From an uncultured Bacilli bacterium (GTDB lineage: Bacteria > Bacillota_I > Bacilli_A > RF39 > UBA660), in contig CAKOQQ010000008.1 of NCBI GenBank assembly GCA_934101425.1, positions 1-64,000 on the forward strand: a stretch of DNA of 64,000 bases, written 5' to 3'. A program made the position numbers and the translations under genes. The notes under the pieces are model-generated. The model was given only the letters and a program-made list of their open reading frames with translations, had not been told where the DNA came from and did no database searches. This document shows, piece after piece, positions 1 to 9,000 of the stretch (its first letter is position 1; each line of letters begins with the position of its first letter).

Positions 1-2
1 AA

Positions 3-71
3 GCTCCAGAAGTATGCCCAGTATGTAATCATCCAAAATCTTTCTTTGAAAGAAAAGCAGATAACTATTAA
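3..71 (+). CDS. rubrerythrin, C-terminal fragment (cut by window start)
   Basis: Only the last 22 codons are present. They read APEVCPVCNHPKSFFERKA followed by DNY and a TAA stop. The CPVC...HPKSFFE pattern is the second half of the rubredoxin-like Fe(SCys)4 centre that closes rubrerythrins, peroxide-scavenging proteins of anaerobes. A terminator follows directly, so this is the end of its transcript. The diiron domain lies outside the window, so a reverse-order rubrerythrin or another rubredoxin-like protein cannot be excluded. Confidence 0.8.
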   Translation, partial: APEVCPVCNHPKSFFERKADNY

Positions 72-98
72 AAAAGAACATTATTCAAATTATATTTA

Positions 99-124
99 AC
101 CTCCACTAAGTGGGGGTTTTTATA
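99..124 (+). terminator. rho-independent terminator of rubrerythrin gene
   Basis: The arms CCTCCAC (100-106) and GTGGGGG (110-116) form a stem with a TAA loop and one G-T pair, followed by a T run. It lies 28 bases after the rubrerythrin stop on the same strand. Confidence 0.8.
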
Positions 125-153
125 TAAAAAAGAGCCATCAAACAGTGATGACT
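125..153 (-). terminator. terminator downstream of recO
   Basis: On the minus strand AGTCATCA pairs with TGATGGCT around a short loop and is followed by CTTTTTT. It sits 37 bases after the recO stop and closes the yqfC-to-recO operon. The plus-strand terminator of the convergent rubrerythrin gene is immediately adjacent. Confidence 0.75.
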
Positions 154-190
154 AAGATATATAACTTGCTAAATAATAAAACTTAAACTA

Positions 191-922
191 TTAAACTAAT
201 TTTTTTATATTATTTATAAAGTTTTTACTTTTTAAATATAATCCTGTATAGTTTTCATAATACTCATTTAAAAAGGTATTTATTTCATTTTTACATAATT
301 CACTTATATCTAATTTTTCTATTTTAGATATATCTACATAATAGAACATTCTAATTAGTTTTATTGTTTTAGCACTTACCATTCTATCATTTTTTAAACA
401 ATTATTACAAATATAACCACCTCTTGATGATGATAATGTTGCAATAGATTTTTCACTACCACAAACACTACATCTATCAAGTACTGGCATTACTCCTAAA
501 TAGTCTAAATATTTTAATTCTAAAATATTAGTTATTACCATAGGATCATATAATTCATTTATTTTTGTTAAACTATCTATAAGTAATTTATATATATCAC
601 TACTATTATTTTGCTTATATACTTGCGTTGCTAAATCTAGGATATAACTTGCATAACTAATGCATTCAATATCTTTTTTTATATTTTTAAAAGGATTTAT
701 TACATCTACACTACTTAGTACTGATAATTTATCTTCCCTATAATTCATATAGAAATATCCATATGTTAATCTATCAGTTACACTTCTTAAAGTACTTTTT
801 ATGGATTTGCATCCTTTAGCGATTACACCAATAACTCCATATTCTTTAGTAAATATATTTAATATTTTGCTACTTTCTTTAAAGTCATTAACACTTACTA
901 TGATGCCTTCAATTTTTTCCAT
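191..922 (-). CDS. recO: DNA repair protein RecO
   Basis: RecO works in the RecFOR pathway: it binds single-stranded DNA and helps load RecA at gaps. The 243-residue protein has the family N-terminal OB-fold start (MEKIEGIIVSV) and the zinc motif CSVCG...YICNNC near residues 150-175. Length is typical. A TTG codon at 937 would add five residues, but the ATG at 922 overlaps the stop of the preceding small gene by one base (TAATG), which indicates translational coupling and supports the shorter start. It is the last gene of the conserved yqfC-yqfD-ybeY-dgkA-cdd-era-yqzL-recO order. Confidence 0.93.
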   Translation of the reverse strand: MEKIEGIIVSVNDFKESSKILNIFTKEYGVIGVIAKGCKSIKSTLRSVTDRLTYGYFYMNYREDKLSVLSSVDVINPFKNIKKDIECISYASYILDLATQVYKQNNSSDIYKLLIDSLTKINELYDPMVITNILELKYLDYLGVMPVLDRCSVCGSEKSIATLSSSRGGYICNNCLKNDRMVSAKTIKLIRMFYYVDISKIEKLDISELCKNEINTFLNEYYENYTGLYLKSKNFINNIKKLV

Positions 923-1035
923 TATATGTTTTTCCAATACTCATCATTTTCATATTTTACTAACTCCTTGTACTTTAAATAATATTCTATTTTACCTGTA
1001 TGTGTAAATAAACTCCATAATAATTCTTTATCCAT
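922..1035 (-). CDS. yqzL: YqzL-like small protein
   Basis: This 37-residue ORF begins MDKELLWSLFTHTGKIEYYL and ends WKNI. Bacillus subtilis has a small protein, YqzL, at exactly this place between era and recO, with the same W-x-LF-x-x-TG-x-hydrophobic-x-x-YL pattern. The start has a strong ribosome site (AGGTGAT, 5-6 bases before ATG), and the stop overlaps the recO ATG by one base. The function of YqzL is unknown. Assignment rests on position plus the short motif. Confidence 0.8.
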   Translation of the reverse strand: MDKELLWSLFTHTGKIEYYLKYKELVKYENDEYWKNI

Positions 1036-1036
1036 A

Positions 1037-1064
1037 ATATCACCTATTAATATAATGGTGATAT
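1037..1064 (-). promoter_or_regulatory. inverted repeat covering the yqzL ribosome-binding site
   Basis: A perfect 8-bp inverted repeat (ATATCACC at 1037-1044, GGTGATAT at 1057-1064, 12-base loop) lies between the era stop and the yqzL start. In the mRNA the 3' arm contains the GGTGA ribosome site of yqzL. Folding would hide that site, so yqzL-recO translation may depend on ribosomes finishing era. This is inference; the repeat itself is seen directly. Confidence 0.55.
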
Positions 1065-1074
1065 CTTTTCTTTT

Positions 1075-1959
1075 TTATTCAAATTCTTTAAAACCTAATT
1101 CATTTAAATATTTTTCTTTATCTCTCCACTTTTTTATTACTTTAACAAATAACTCTAAATATACTTTTTTTCCTAATAATAATTCTAAATCTTTACGAGC
1201 TTCAATACCTACTTCTTTAATTAAATTTCCGCCTTTACCTATTACTATTTTTTTAACAGAATCACGATCTACTATTACTACTACATTTATTATATATTTA
1301 TCTTTTTTAGTTTCTATATGTTCTACTATACAAGTAAGTGAATGTGGAATTTCTTCACTTGTTTTATTAAATATTTTTTCTCTTACAATTTCACTTATAA
1401 GAAATTCAGTTGATTTATTAGTATAGTAATCTTCCCCATAATATCTAACTTCATCTTTTAAGTATTTTTTAATTACTTTTACTAATTCATTTGTATTCTT
1501 ATTTTTAAGTGCACTTACTGGTACTATTTCACTAAAGTTATATATTTTACTATATTCATCTATTTTTAATAGAACATTTTCTTTTTTTATTTTATCTATT
1601 TTATTTAATACTAATATAACAGGTTTATTTATATCTTTTAGTTTATCTACTATAAATTTATCACCACGACCTAAATCTTCACTTGCATCTACTACAACTA
1701 ACACTATATCAGTATCATCCATACTATAGAAAGCTTGTCTATTTAAATATGTACCTAATTTATGGTTTGGTTTATGAATACCAGGTGTATCTACAAAGAC
1801 GATTTGTGTATCTTCCTCATTATAAATCCCATGAATTATATTTCTAGTAGTTTGTGGTTTATTAGATGTTATAGCGACCTTTTTACCTACTATACTATTT
1901 ATTAGTGTAGACTTACCAGCATTTGGTCTACCTACTACTCCTACAAATCCTGATTTCAT
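1075..1959 (-). CDS. era: GTPase Era, 16S rRNA/30S assembly factor
   Basis: Era is a GTPase that binds the 3' end of 16S rRNA and helps 30S subunit maturation. The 294-residue protein has G1 GRPNAGKST (residues 10-18), G3 DTPGIHKP (about 58-65), G4 NKIDK (about 120) and a C-terminal KH domain with the GKGG loop (VIGKGGNLIKEVG). Length is typical. It overlaps cdd by four bases (ATGA), as is common in this operon. Confidence 0.97.
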   Translation of the reverse strand: MKSGFVGVVGRPNAGKSTLINSIVGKKVAITSNKPQTTRNIIHGIYNEEDTQIVFVDTPGIHKPNHKLGTYLNRQAFYSMDDTDIVLVVVDASEDLGRGDKFIVDKLKDINKPVILVLNKIDKIKKENVLLKIDEYSKIYNFSEIVPVSALKNKNTNELVKVIKKYLKDEVRYYGEDYYTNKSTEFLISEIVREKIFNKTSEEIPHSLTCIVEHIETKKDKYIINVVVIVDRDSVKKIVIGKGGNLIKEVGIEARKDLELLLGKKVYLELFVKVIKKWRDKEKYLNELGFKEFE

Positions 1960-2339
1960 TTTAAATCCTCATCAAGAAATGGATATACACATAAATCTCT
2001 TACTTTATATTCATCTTCATCTTTTTCATTCATACAAACTACTTTAGCGTCTTCGTTAAACATTTCACTTATAACTTGTCTACATATAAAACAACATGTA
2101 CTTACTTTATCACTTTTAGTCATTATATATAATTCTTTAAAATCATGTCTTTTATATCCTGCTGATATAGCGCTTACTATGGCGCTTCTTTCTGCACATA
2201 TAGTAGCTCCATATGATGCATTTTCTACATTAACACCACAAAATTCACGTCCATCATTCATTACAACAATTGCTGCAACTGGAAAATTAGAATATACTGC
2301 ATAACTATTATCTAATAATTTTAATAATTTTTCTCTCAT
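1956..2339 (-). CDS. cdd: cytidine deaminase
   Basis: Cytidine deaminase converts cytidine and deoxycytidine to uridine and deoxyuridine in pyrimidine salvage. The 127-residue protein has the zinc/catalytic CAERSA motif (Cys about 48, Glu about 50) and the second zinc pair in TCCFICRQ. The family usually has PCGxCRQ here, so the local CCFIC spelling is slightly divergent but keeps the two ligand cysteines. The stop is TGA within ATGA shared with era, direct evidence that TGA is a stop codon here. The start has a GGAGGT ribosome site. Confidence 0.94.
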   Translation of the reverse strand: MREKLLKLLDNSYAVYSNFPVAAIVVMNDGREFCGVNVENASYGATICAERSAIVSAISAGYKRHDFKELYIMTKSDKVSTCCFICRQVISEMFNEDAKVVCMNEKDEDEYKVRDLCVYPFLDEDLK

Positions 2340-2710
2340 AATACCTCCAAAAATTTAGGAACAAATATAATAAGTCCTATTATAATTGATAATATTGCAA
2401 AGGTTAGTACAAAAGCAGCACTTGTATCTTTTGCTACTTTAGCATTCATACTTCTTTCTTTACTAATTAAGTCAACTGTATTTTCTAAAGCTGTATTCAT
2501 AAGTTCAGCACCTATTACTAAGGCAAATAAACTTAAACATATACACCATTCTATTAAACTTATTTTAAATATAAATCCACATATAGTTACTATAGTTGCA
2601 ACTATTATATGAATAACCATATTTTGTTCATTTTTAAAAGTAAGTTTAAATCCATTAAAAGCATATTTAAAACTATTTACTAATTTTTTACCTCGTGATT
2701 TTATATTCAT
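2336..2710 (-). CDS. dgkA: diacylglycerol/undecaprenol kinase family membrane protein
   Basis: This DgkA-type integral membrane kinase (124 residues, about three membrane segments) phosphorylates undecaprenol or diacylglycerol for lipid-carrier recycling; in Gram-positives the undecaprenol role is favoured. The signature is visible as ELMNTALENTVDL followed by AKDTSAAFVL. It starts inside the 3' end of ybeY (23-base overlap) with a GAGGAG ribosome site and overlaps cdd by four bases. The order ybeY-dgkA-cdd-era is the standard Firmicutes one. Confidence 0.92.
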   Translation of the reverse strand: MNIKSRGKKLVNSFKYAFNGFKLTFKNEQNMVIHIIVATIVTICGFIFKISLIEWCICLSLFALVIGAELMNTALENTVDLISKERSMNAKVAKDTSAAFVLTFAILSIIIGLIIFVPKFLEVL

Positions 2711-3125
2711 CTAATAACTCCTCTTGTAAAGAAAACATTACTTTTTCGTCTTCTTTTGTCATATGGTCATAACCTAATAAATGTAATAGTCCATGAATAC
2801 TTAAGAATGAAAATTCTCTTAAAAAACTATGTCCATAATTTTTACTTTGTTCTTTTATTTTATCTAAAGATATATATATATCTCCAAGTAATCTAACATC
2901 AGTTTTTATATCTTCATAATCTTCTAAAGCGAAACTAATTACATCTGTATAATTATCAATTCCCCTATATTCTCTATTTAATTTTCTTACTTCTTCATTA
3001 TTAGTTATAATAATATCAAATACGACATTTTTTAATTTTAATTTTTTAATTGCAAAAGTTAAAAATCCTTCTACATCTTTTATTTCTTTTATTTCTTCAT
3101 TTGTTTCATTTATTATTTCAAACAT
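2688..3125 (-). CDS. ybeY: endoribonuclease YbeY (rRNA maturation factor)
   Basis: YbeY is a zinc-dependent endoribonuclease needed for 16S rRNA 3'-end processing and ribosome quality control. The 145-residue protein carries the metal-binding motif HGLLHLLGYDH near residues 111-121, where three His residues bind zinc. Length is normal. An AGAGGTG ribosome site precedes the start, which lies inside the last codons of the upstream VanZ-like gene. Confidence 0.96.
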   Translation of the reverse strand: MFEIINETNEEIKEIKDVEGFLTFAIKKLKLKNVVFDIIITNNEEVRKLNREYRGIDNYTDVISFALEDYEDIKTDVRLLGDIYISLDKIKEQSKNYGHSFLREFSFLSIHGLLHLLGYDHMTKEDEKVMFSLQEELLDEYKITR

Positions 3126-3732
3126 TGTACACCTCTATAATTTTCATTAAATATAATATAAATAATACTATTAGTATAAGTATTATAATACTATAAAATA
3201 TTGTATTTCTTAAAATTTTTGGTAATCTATCTTTTATTTTATTAAATAACTTATATATTAAGAATCCTATAATAGATCCTATTACATTTAATATAATGTC
3301 ATCTATATCAAATACTCTACCAATATATCCTTGTATTACCTCTATACTAGTTGATACTAACATAGAGAGTAATAATACTACTGATACTTTATTTATTTTT
3401 AAAAAATATCCTGTGAAAAATCCATATGGCATAAACATTACCATATTACCAATTACATTTTTGATAAACAAATTGCTACCTAGAGTATACCTAAACATCT
3501 CTTTAAATGGTGTAAAGTTATTTCCATAAGATTCTACGTCCTGATATGTTACAACTGTAAACAAACACATTATATATATACCAAATAAGAACATAAGTAG
3601 TTCTTTATGAATATATATTTTTTTATCACTTTTAACTAGATATACTATCCTCATGCTAACAAAAATAATAGAACATATTACCAATATTGGCCATGTATCT
3701 CTTAGTACATCTATCATCATATTTCTTAGCAT
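3118..3732 (-). CDS. VanZ-like family membrane protein
   Basis: The 204-residue protein has about five hydrophobic segments. It shows the VanZ family core: NVIGNMVMFMPYGFF, then SIEVIQGYIGRVFDIDDI and a following LNVIGSIIGF. VanZ proteins affect teicoplanin resistance in some enterococci, but the molecular function of most members is unknown. In Bacillus, phoH and the HD-hydrolase gene pgpH (yqfF) sit between yqfD and ybeY; here this gene occupies that space. Start chosen for the AGGAGGT ribosome site nine bases upstream. Confidence 0.85.
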   Translation of the reverse strand: MLRNMMIDVLRDTWPILVICSIIFVSMRIVYLVKSDKKIYIHKELLMFLFGIYIMCLFTVVTYQDVESYGNNFTPFKEMFRYTLGSNLFIKNVIGNMVMFMPYGFFTGYFLKINKVSVVLLLSMLVSTSIEVIQGYIGRVFDIDDIILNVIGSIIGFLIYKLFNKIKDRLPKILRNTIFYSIIILILIVLFILYLMKIIEVYNV

Positions 3733-3740
3733 AAGACCTC

Positions 3741-4898
3741 CTAGCGAATAGTTAAATAATCCGTTATATCTTCATAAACAGTATAAAACATTTCTAGTTC
3801 TATTTTACTATTTTTTACATTAACTTTCAACTGTATTTCATTTATTATATACTCTTCTTTACTAAGTTTTTCCTCTATTTTTTCTCTACTTTTTAAAATA
3901 GAAGTTTTAATAGCTTCATCAACATTAAACTTTTTTTCTTTTATCTTTATTTCTTTTTCTATAATTTTATTTAAAGATATTGGTACATATTTATTTTCAA
4001 ATATTTTAGTTATTTCTTCATTTTTATATTTAAAACCTTTTTTCAATTTTATATTTTTATCTAAAAAAGAAAAACTATAATTAGTAATTTTATTACTTGT
4101 ATATACTTCTTCTTTATAATTAAAAGGCATGGTAATATTTACTTTATACCATACTTCACCATATACTTTAGCGTTAGCTCTTATAATATCTTTAGTATTA
4201 TCATTTAATTTAATATCACCACTTACGATTATATCTCCTTTTTTTACATAAGTATCTACATTTTTTACTACTTCTCCACTAGTAGCTACTATCTTTTTTA
4301 TAATAGCATCTTTTTTGCTAATAATGTGTCTTGGCGTATTATCATTTTCTATATTGTTTATTTTTCTTTCTTCTACTTTTACTATATATTTTGTACCACT
4401 TACAATTATTTCAATCCACTCTATTTTATCTTTATATTTTTCTTTAATATTATTCTTTATTTTTTCTAATTCTTTATCCCTTTTCTTTAGTTTATTTATA
4501 TCAACTCCATTATATTTTAATTCTTTTAAAATAATATTTCTAATCTCTTCTTTATCATGTACAACTTCTATATTAAATATAAATAAACTTAATGTATAGA
4601 TAAGTGCTATACCTAGCATTATAGATAGTAATAATATTTTATTATAATTTATAAGTTTCTTTATCTTAATAAGACCACTATAATCTATTTCTTCTACATC
4701 ATAAATACTTTTTAGTTTTAATACTTTTTCATAATCTTTTTCATATAAACAAATATTTATTTCTTTATAATTAATATAGTCCATACTAATTATATTTATA
4801 TGGTTCTTTATAAGTCTATTTATGAAATTATCAATATTTCTGCCACTTAATTTTATAACAATTTTACTTTTAAAACTATCTATAATACTATTTTTCAT
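3741..4898 (-). CDS. yqfD: sporulation protein YqfD family
   Basis: The 385-residue protein has a soluble N-terminal part (1-90), one membrane segment near 96-114 (ILLLSIMLGIALIYTLSLFIF) preceded by basic residues, and a long extracytoplasmic part with a beta-rich VVKNVDTYVKKGDIIVSGD core. This matches the YqfD family (related to SpoIV-type proteins), usually encoded next to yqfC and needed for sporulation in spore formers. yqfC lies three bases upstream. Its retention is one of two sporulation signatures in this window. Confidence 0.88.
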   Translation of the reverse strand: MKNSIIDSFKSKIVIKLSGRNIDNFINRLIKNHINIISMDYINYKEINICLYEKDYEKVLKLKSIYDVEEIDYSGLIKIKKLINYNKILLLSIMLGIALIYTLSLFIFNIEVVHDKEEIRNIILKELKYNGVDINKLKKRDKELEKIKNNIKEKYKDKIEWIEIIVSGTKYIVKVEERKINNIENDNTPRHIISKKDAIIKKIVATSGEVVKNVDTYVKKGDIIVSGDIKLNDNTKDIIRANAKVYGEVWYKVNITMPFNYKEEVYTSNKITNYSFSFLDKNIKLKKGFKYKNEEITKIFENKYVPISLNKIIEKEIKIKEKKFNVDEAIKTSILKSREKIEEKLSKEEYIINEIQLKVNVKNSKIELEMFYTVYEDITDYLTIR

Positions 4899-4901
4899 AT
4901 T

Positions 4902-5123
4902 TCACCCATATTCTATACTTTTTATTTTGCCATGAATTAAAATCTCATCTTTTAATAGTTTCTTTATAACTAAATCTTCACCAATTACTTTTATAATACC
5001 ATCTTTATGTTTTAACTTAATTTCTTCTCTTGAAAATGATAATACTTCAAGATAATTAGTTATATAAACATTATCATTTATTATATTTACTTCTAAACTA
5101 TCATTTCTTAAATACTCAAACAT
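4902..5123 (-). CDS. yqfC: YabP/YqfC-family sporulation protein
   Basis: The 73-residue protein matches the YqfC/YabP family in length, its beta-rich pattern (NDNVYITNYLEVLSFSREEI) and its position directly before yqfD. YqfC is expressed in the mother cell during sporulation in Bacillus; its exact role is not known. It is the first gene of the operon running to recO. The ribosome site is AAGGTGAA. Confidence 0.82.
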   Translation of the reverse strand: MFEYLRNDSLEVNIINDNVYITNYLEVLSFSREEIKLKHKDGIIKVIGEDLVIKKLLKDEILIHGKIKSIEYG

Positions 5124-5157
5124 ATTTCACCTTATTTAATTTTATTTTTAGTACAAA

Positions 5158-5187
5158 AGAAAAAGAACTATTTTTTATAGTTCTTTT
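5158..5187 (-). terminator. terminator overlapping the stop of the 5168 gene
   Basis: AAAAAGAACTAT pairs with ATAGTTCTTTTT around a TTTTTT/AAAAAA loop, and U-rich sequence follows. The last codons (KKNYKK) and the TAG stop of the gene are inside the stem. Confidence 0.8.
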
Positions 5188-6004
5188 TATATGCTATTTC
5201 TAATTCTCTTAATACTTTTTCTCTTAAAGACTGATAAAAAGTAATTATACTACTTATTGTTTCTTTAGGGTATTTAGCTAAATCACTATCACTTAATACT
5301 AAGTCTAAATCTAGTATACGTTCTAAATCAGCTACTATTTCATATTTATTAAATGAACTTAAGAATTGATCATTTAGACTATATGTAAATTTAGAATCAT
5401 CTATAAATGGTACAACATCTTTTTTTGGTGCAAATGGTTTAGATACTTTTCTCATTAAATGTAAATAATCTAGTATGTCATAAGCACTTAAGCTATTATC
5501 TAATGTCATTATAGTTAAATGATTTAATAGTTCTAACCATTCTTTAGGTAGACCATACCCTCCACCATATTTTCTTCTATCTACTCTTTCAACTAAGTGT
5601 GAATTACTAGTTTTACTTTGATTTAAAATAAAATTTTGATTAGCTAAATCTTCAAGAGGTTTTGCATATATTATTTTTATTGAGCTCATAGAACTTAATT
5701 CACTAGCTTCACTTTGAATTATATTTACCATATCTTTATATGTTTTATCTTGAAGTAAATGATTTCTGCTTAAAACAAATCCTTTATCTTTTCCTAATTC
5801 ACTTACTATTTGTTTTAATCTTTTAGCTACAAAATATTTATGATGATTAATTCCTTTTGAAAAATATACATATCTATCACAATCCTTAAATGGATTTACA
5901 CTTCTGATATTGATATGTTCAAAACTTTTTCCACCTTGAAAACGATACCAAGCGCTAATATCATTAGTGTTTAATCCTTTAAGTGTCTCATCTAGTAATG
6001 CCAT
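5168..6004 (-). CDS. protein of unknown function
   Basis: I do not recognise this 278-residue, soluble-looking protein. It has no clear signal peptide or membrane segment. Features are a basic YVYFSKGINHHKYFVAKRL stretch, a long helical middle, and a Lys-rich end. A GTG at 6016 would add four residues, but AGGTGG lies seven bases before the ATG at 6004, so that ATG is taken as the start. It is monocistronic, with its own promoter and terminator, between the recO operon and nifJ. Confidence 0.8.
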   Translation of the reverse strand: MALLDETLKGLNTNDISAWYRFQGGKSFEHINIRSVNPFKDCDRYVYFSKGINHHKYFVAKRLKQIVSELGKDKGFVLSRNHLLQDKTYKDMVNIIQSEASELSSMSSIKIIYAKPLEDLANQNFILNQSKTSNSHLVERVDRRKYGGGYGLPKEWLELLNHLTIMTLDNSLSAYDILDYLHLMRKVSKPFAPKKDVVPFIDDSKFTYSLNDQFLSSFNKYEIVADLERILDLDLVLSDSDLAKYPKETISSIITFYQSLREKVLRELEIAYKKNYKK

Positions 6005-6024
6005 ATGCCACCTCACGGCTAATT

Positions 6025-6053
6025 ATATTAACATAATCATATATTTTAGTCAA
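6025..6053 (-). promoter_or_regulatory. sigma-A type promoter of the 5168 gene
   Basis: On the minus strand: TTGACT (6053-6048), 17-base spacer, TAATAT (6030-6025), about 20 bases before the ATG. Confidence 0.7.
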
Positions 6054-6054
6054 A

Positions 6055-6080
6055 TAAAAGAAGTATATGTATACTTCTAT
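6055..6080 (-). terminator. terminator overlapping the nifJ stop
   Basis: AGAAGTATA and TATACTTCT form the stem, followed by TTTATTTG. The TAG stop of nifJ is at the stem base. Confidence 0.75.
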
Positions 6081-9000
6081 TTATTATCTAATTCTTTATA
6101 ATAATTGTATCTTGAAATAGCATTATTCTTATTAGATTCTAATAATTCTTTATAATGATCTTCATTTACTTTTTTTAGCATATTATATCTATTTTGCATA
6201 CTTAAGAATTCATCATATAAGTCAAAATTAACATTTTTAGAATCTAAAGTAAATTTCTTATCTACTGGATTATAATGGAATATTGGGAAGTATCCACATT
6301 CTGTTGCTAATTTTTCCATCAATATACTATTTTCCATACCACCTTTTATACCATGTGATATACATGGACTATAAGCTATTATAATAGATGGTCCATTATA
6401 ATTTTCTGCTTCTTTAAATACTTTTAGTAATTGATTCATATTAGCTCCCATACTTACAGTTGCTACATATACATGTGGATATGATAAGGCTATACGAGCT
6501 AAATCTTTTTTAGCATTTTGTTTACCTTTTGCTGCAAATAATGCAACTGCTCCTTTAGGGCTTGCTTTACTAGCTTGTCCTCCAGTATTTGAATATACTT
6601 GACTATCAAGTACTAATATATTTACATTATCATTTGTAGATAATACATGATCTATTCCACCATATCCTATATCATATGCCCAGCCATCACCACCGATAGC
6701 CCATACACTTCTTTTAGCGATATAGTCTTTTAATTCATTTAATTCTTTTGGACAAGTATTATAGTCTAGGCTATCATATACTTGTTTAGTTATATCATAA
6801 TTATCTATATTATTTATATATAACTCAAATAATTCACGGTTAGGATTATCCATATTATTTTCCATTATAGTTTTAATTCTATCTCTTATTGTTTTATTTC
6901 CAATAAGTATACCATAACCATATTCAGCATTATCTTCAAATAAACTATTAGACCAAGGTAAGTTATATGGAGTTGATGGTACTGATCCACCATAAATAGA
7001 TGAACATCCTGTAGCATTAGCTATTATCATGTTATCGCCAAATAATTGAGTTAATACTTTTATATATGGAGTTTCTCCACATCCTTGACAAGCTCCACTA
7101 TATTTAAATTTAGATTCTGTAAATTGACTATTAATAACATTATCTTTATTTATATGTTTATCTTTTATATTTTTACTTAAATAGTTATATATATCTTGTT
7201 CTTCACTATTTAAAGGAGTAAGCGATAACGCCTTATTAGGACAATTATTTATACATACTTTGCATCCAGTACAATCCATCACTGAGAAACTAAGTAAATA
7301 ATAATAGTCTTTTAATGCTGGTAATACTGGTTTTTTACATTTATTTTTTATATTATCCGGTAATTTACTATATTCTTCTTCATCTATTAAAAATGGTCTT
7401 ATTACTGCGTGAGGACAAATAAATGAACATTTATTACACATAATACATTTACTTATATCACAAGTTGGAACAGATGATGATATTCCTCTTTTATCAAATT
7501 TACTAGTATTAGGCATAAATGTACCATCTCTAAGAGGTATAAATTTAGATACTGGAATACTATCTCCTTTTCTATCTGACATTTCTTCATATAAGCTAGT
7601 TCCATAAGATACAAATTTACCTTCTAAATTGTCTAAATTTACTTCTTTTAAATAATTAACTGCTTCATCAATTGCTTTATAATTAGCTAAAACTACATCA
7701 TCACCTTTTTTAGAAAATTTGTTTTTAGCATATAATTTCATTTCTTCTTTTGTTCTATCATAATCTATTACATTTGATAAATATAGAATTACACTTTCCA
7801 TAATAGTACTTATTTTACCAGGCAAGTTAATTTCTTCTGCTAGTTTATAAGCATTTATTGTATAGAATTTTATATTTTTTTCTAATATTATTTTTTTTAT
7901 ATCATTATTTATTTTATTTAATTCATCAATATCTTTTTCGGTATTTAATATAAAAATACCATTTTCTTTTATATGTTCTAACATATTATATTTATCTAAA
8001 TATGTATCTTTAGTACATACTACTAATTTAGGATTTTCTACATAATATGTAGATTTTATTTTATTGTCATCAAATCTTAAATGACCAATTGTTACTCCAC
8101 CTGATTTTTTAGAATCATATTGAAAATATCCTTGTACATATTTATCTGTTAAGTTACCTACTAATTTTATAATTGATTTACAAGCTGATACCATTCCATC
8201 AGATCCATACCCATATACTAAGAATTCTAAAGAATTACTTATTTTATATGTTTTATCAACTTCTAAACTTAAATTAGTAACATCATCATTTATACCTATA
8301 GTAAAGTTATTTTTAGGATTATCAAGCATATCAAATACAGCTTTTATCATAGCGGCATTGGTATCTTTACTAGATAATCCATATCTACCACCTACAATAT
8401 TTATATTTTTATCTTTTAAAGCTGCTACTACATCTAAATATAATGGTTCACCAATACTTCCTGCTTCTTTAGTTCTATCTAAAACTGCAATACTTTCTAC
8501 TGTAGAAGGTAAGACATTAAGTAAATGTTTTACACTAAATGGTCTATATAGATGTACTTCTATAAGGCCTATATCACCCTTTTCATAATCAATAACACTT
8601 TTTATAGTTTCTGTTACTGATCCCATTGCTACTATTACTTTTTTAGCTGTTTTACTACCATAATAATTAAATGGCTTATAATCAGTATTAGCGATTTTAT
8701 TTATATCCATCATATATTTTTCTACAATATCTGCTACTTTATTATAATCATTATTTCTAGATTCTGTTATTTGAAAATATACATCATCGTTTTCTGCAGT
8801 ACCTCTTGTAAATGGTTTATTTGGATTTAGGGCTTTAGCTCTAAATTTATTTATACTATCATAAGGAACTAAAGGTTTTATATCCTCTAATTCTAAAGCA
8901 TTTATCTTATCTATTTCATGACTAGTTCTAAAACCATCAAAGAAATGTAAAAATGGAATACTAGATTTAATACTAGATAAATGAGCTACAGCAGCTAAAT

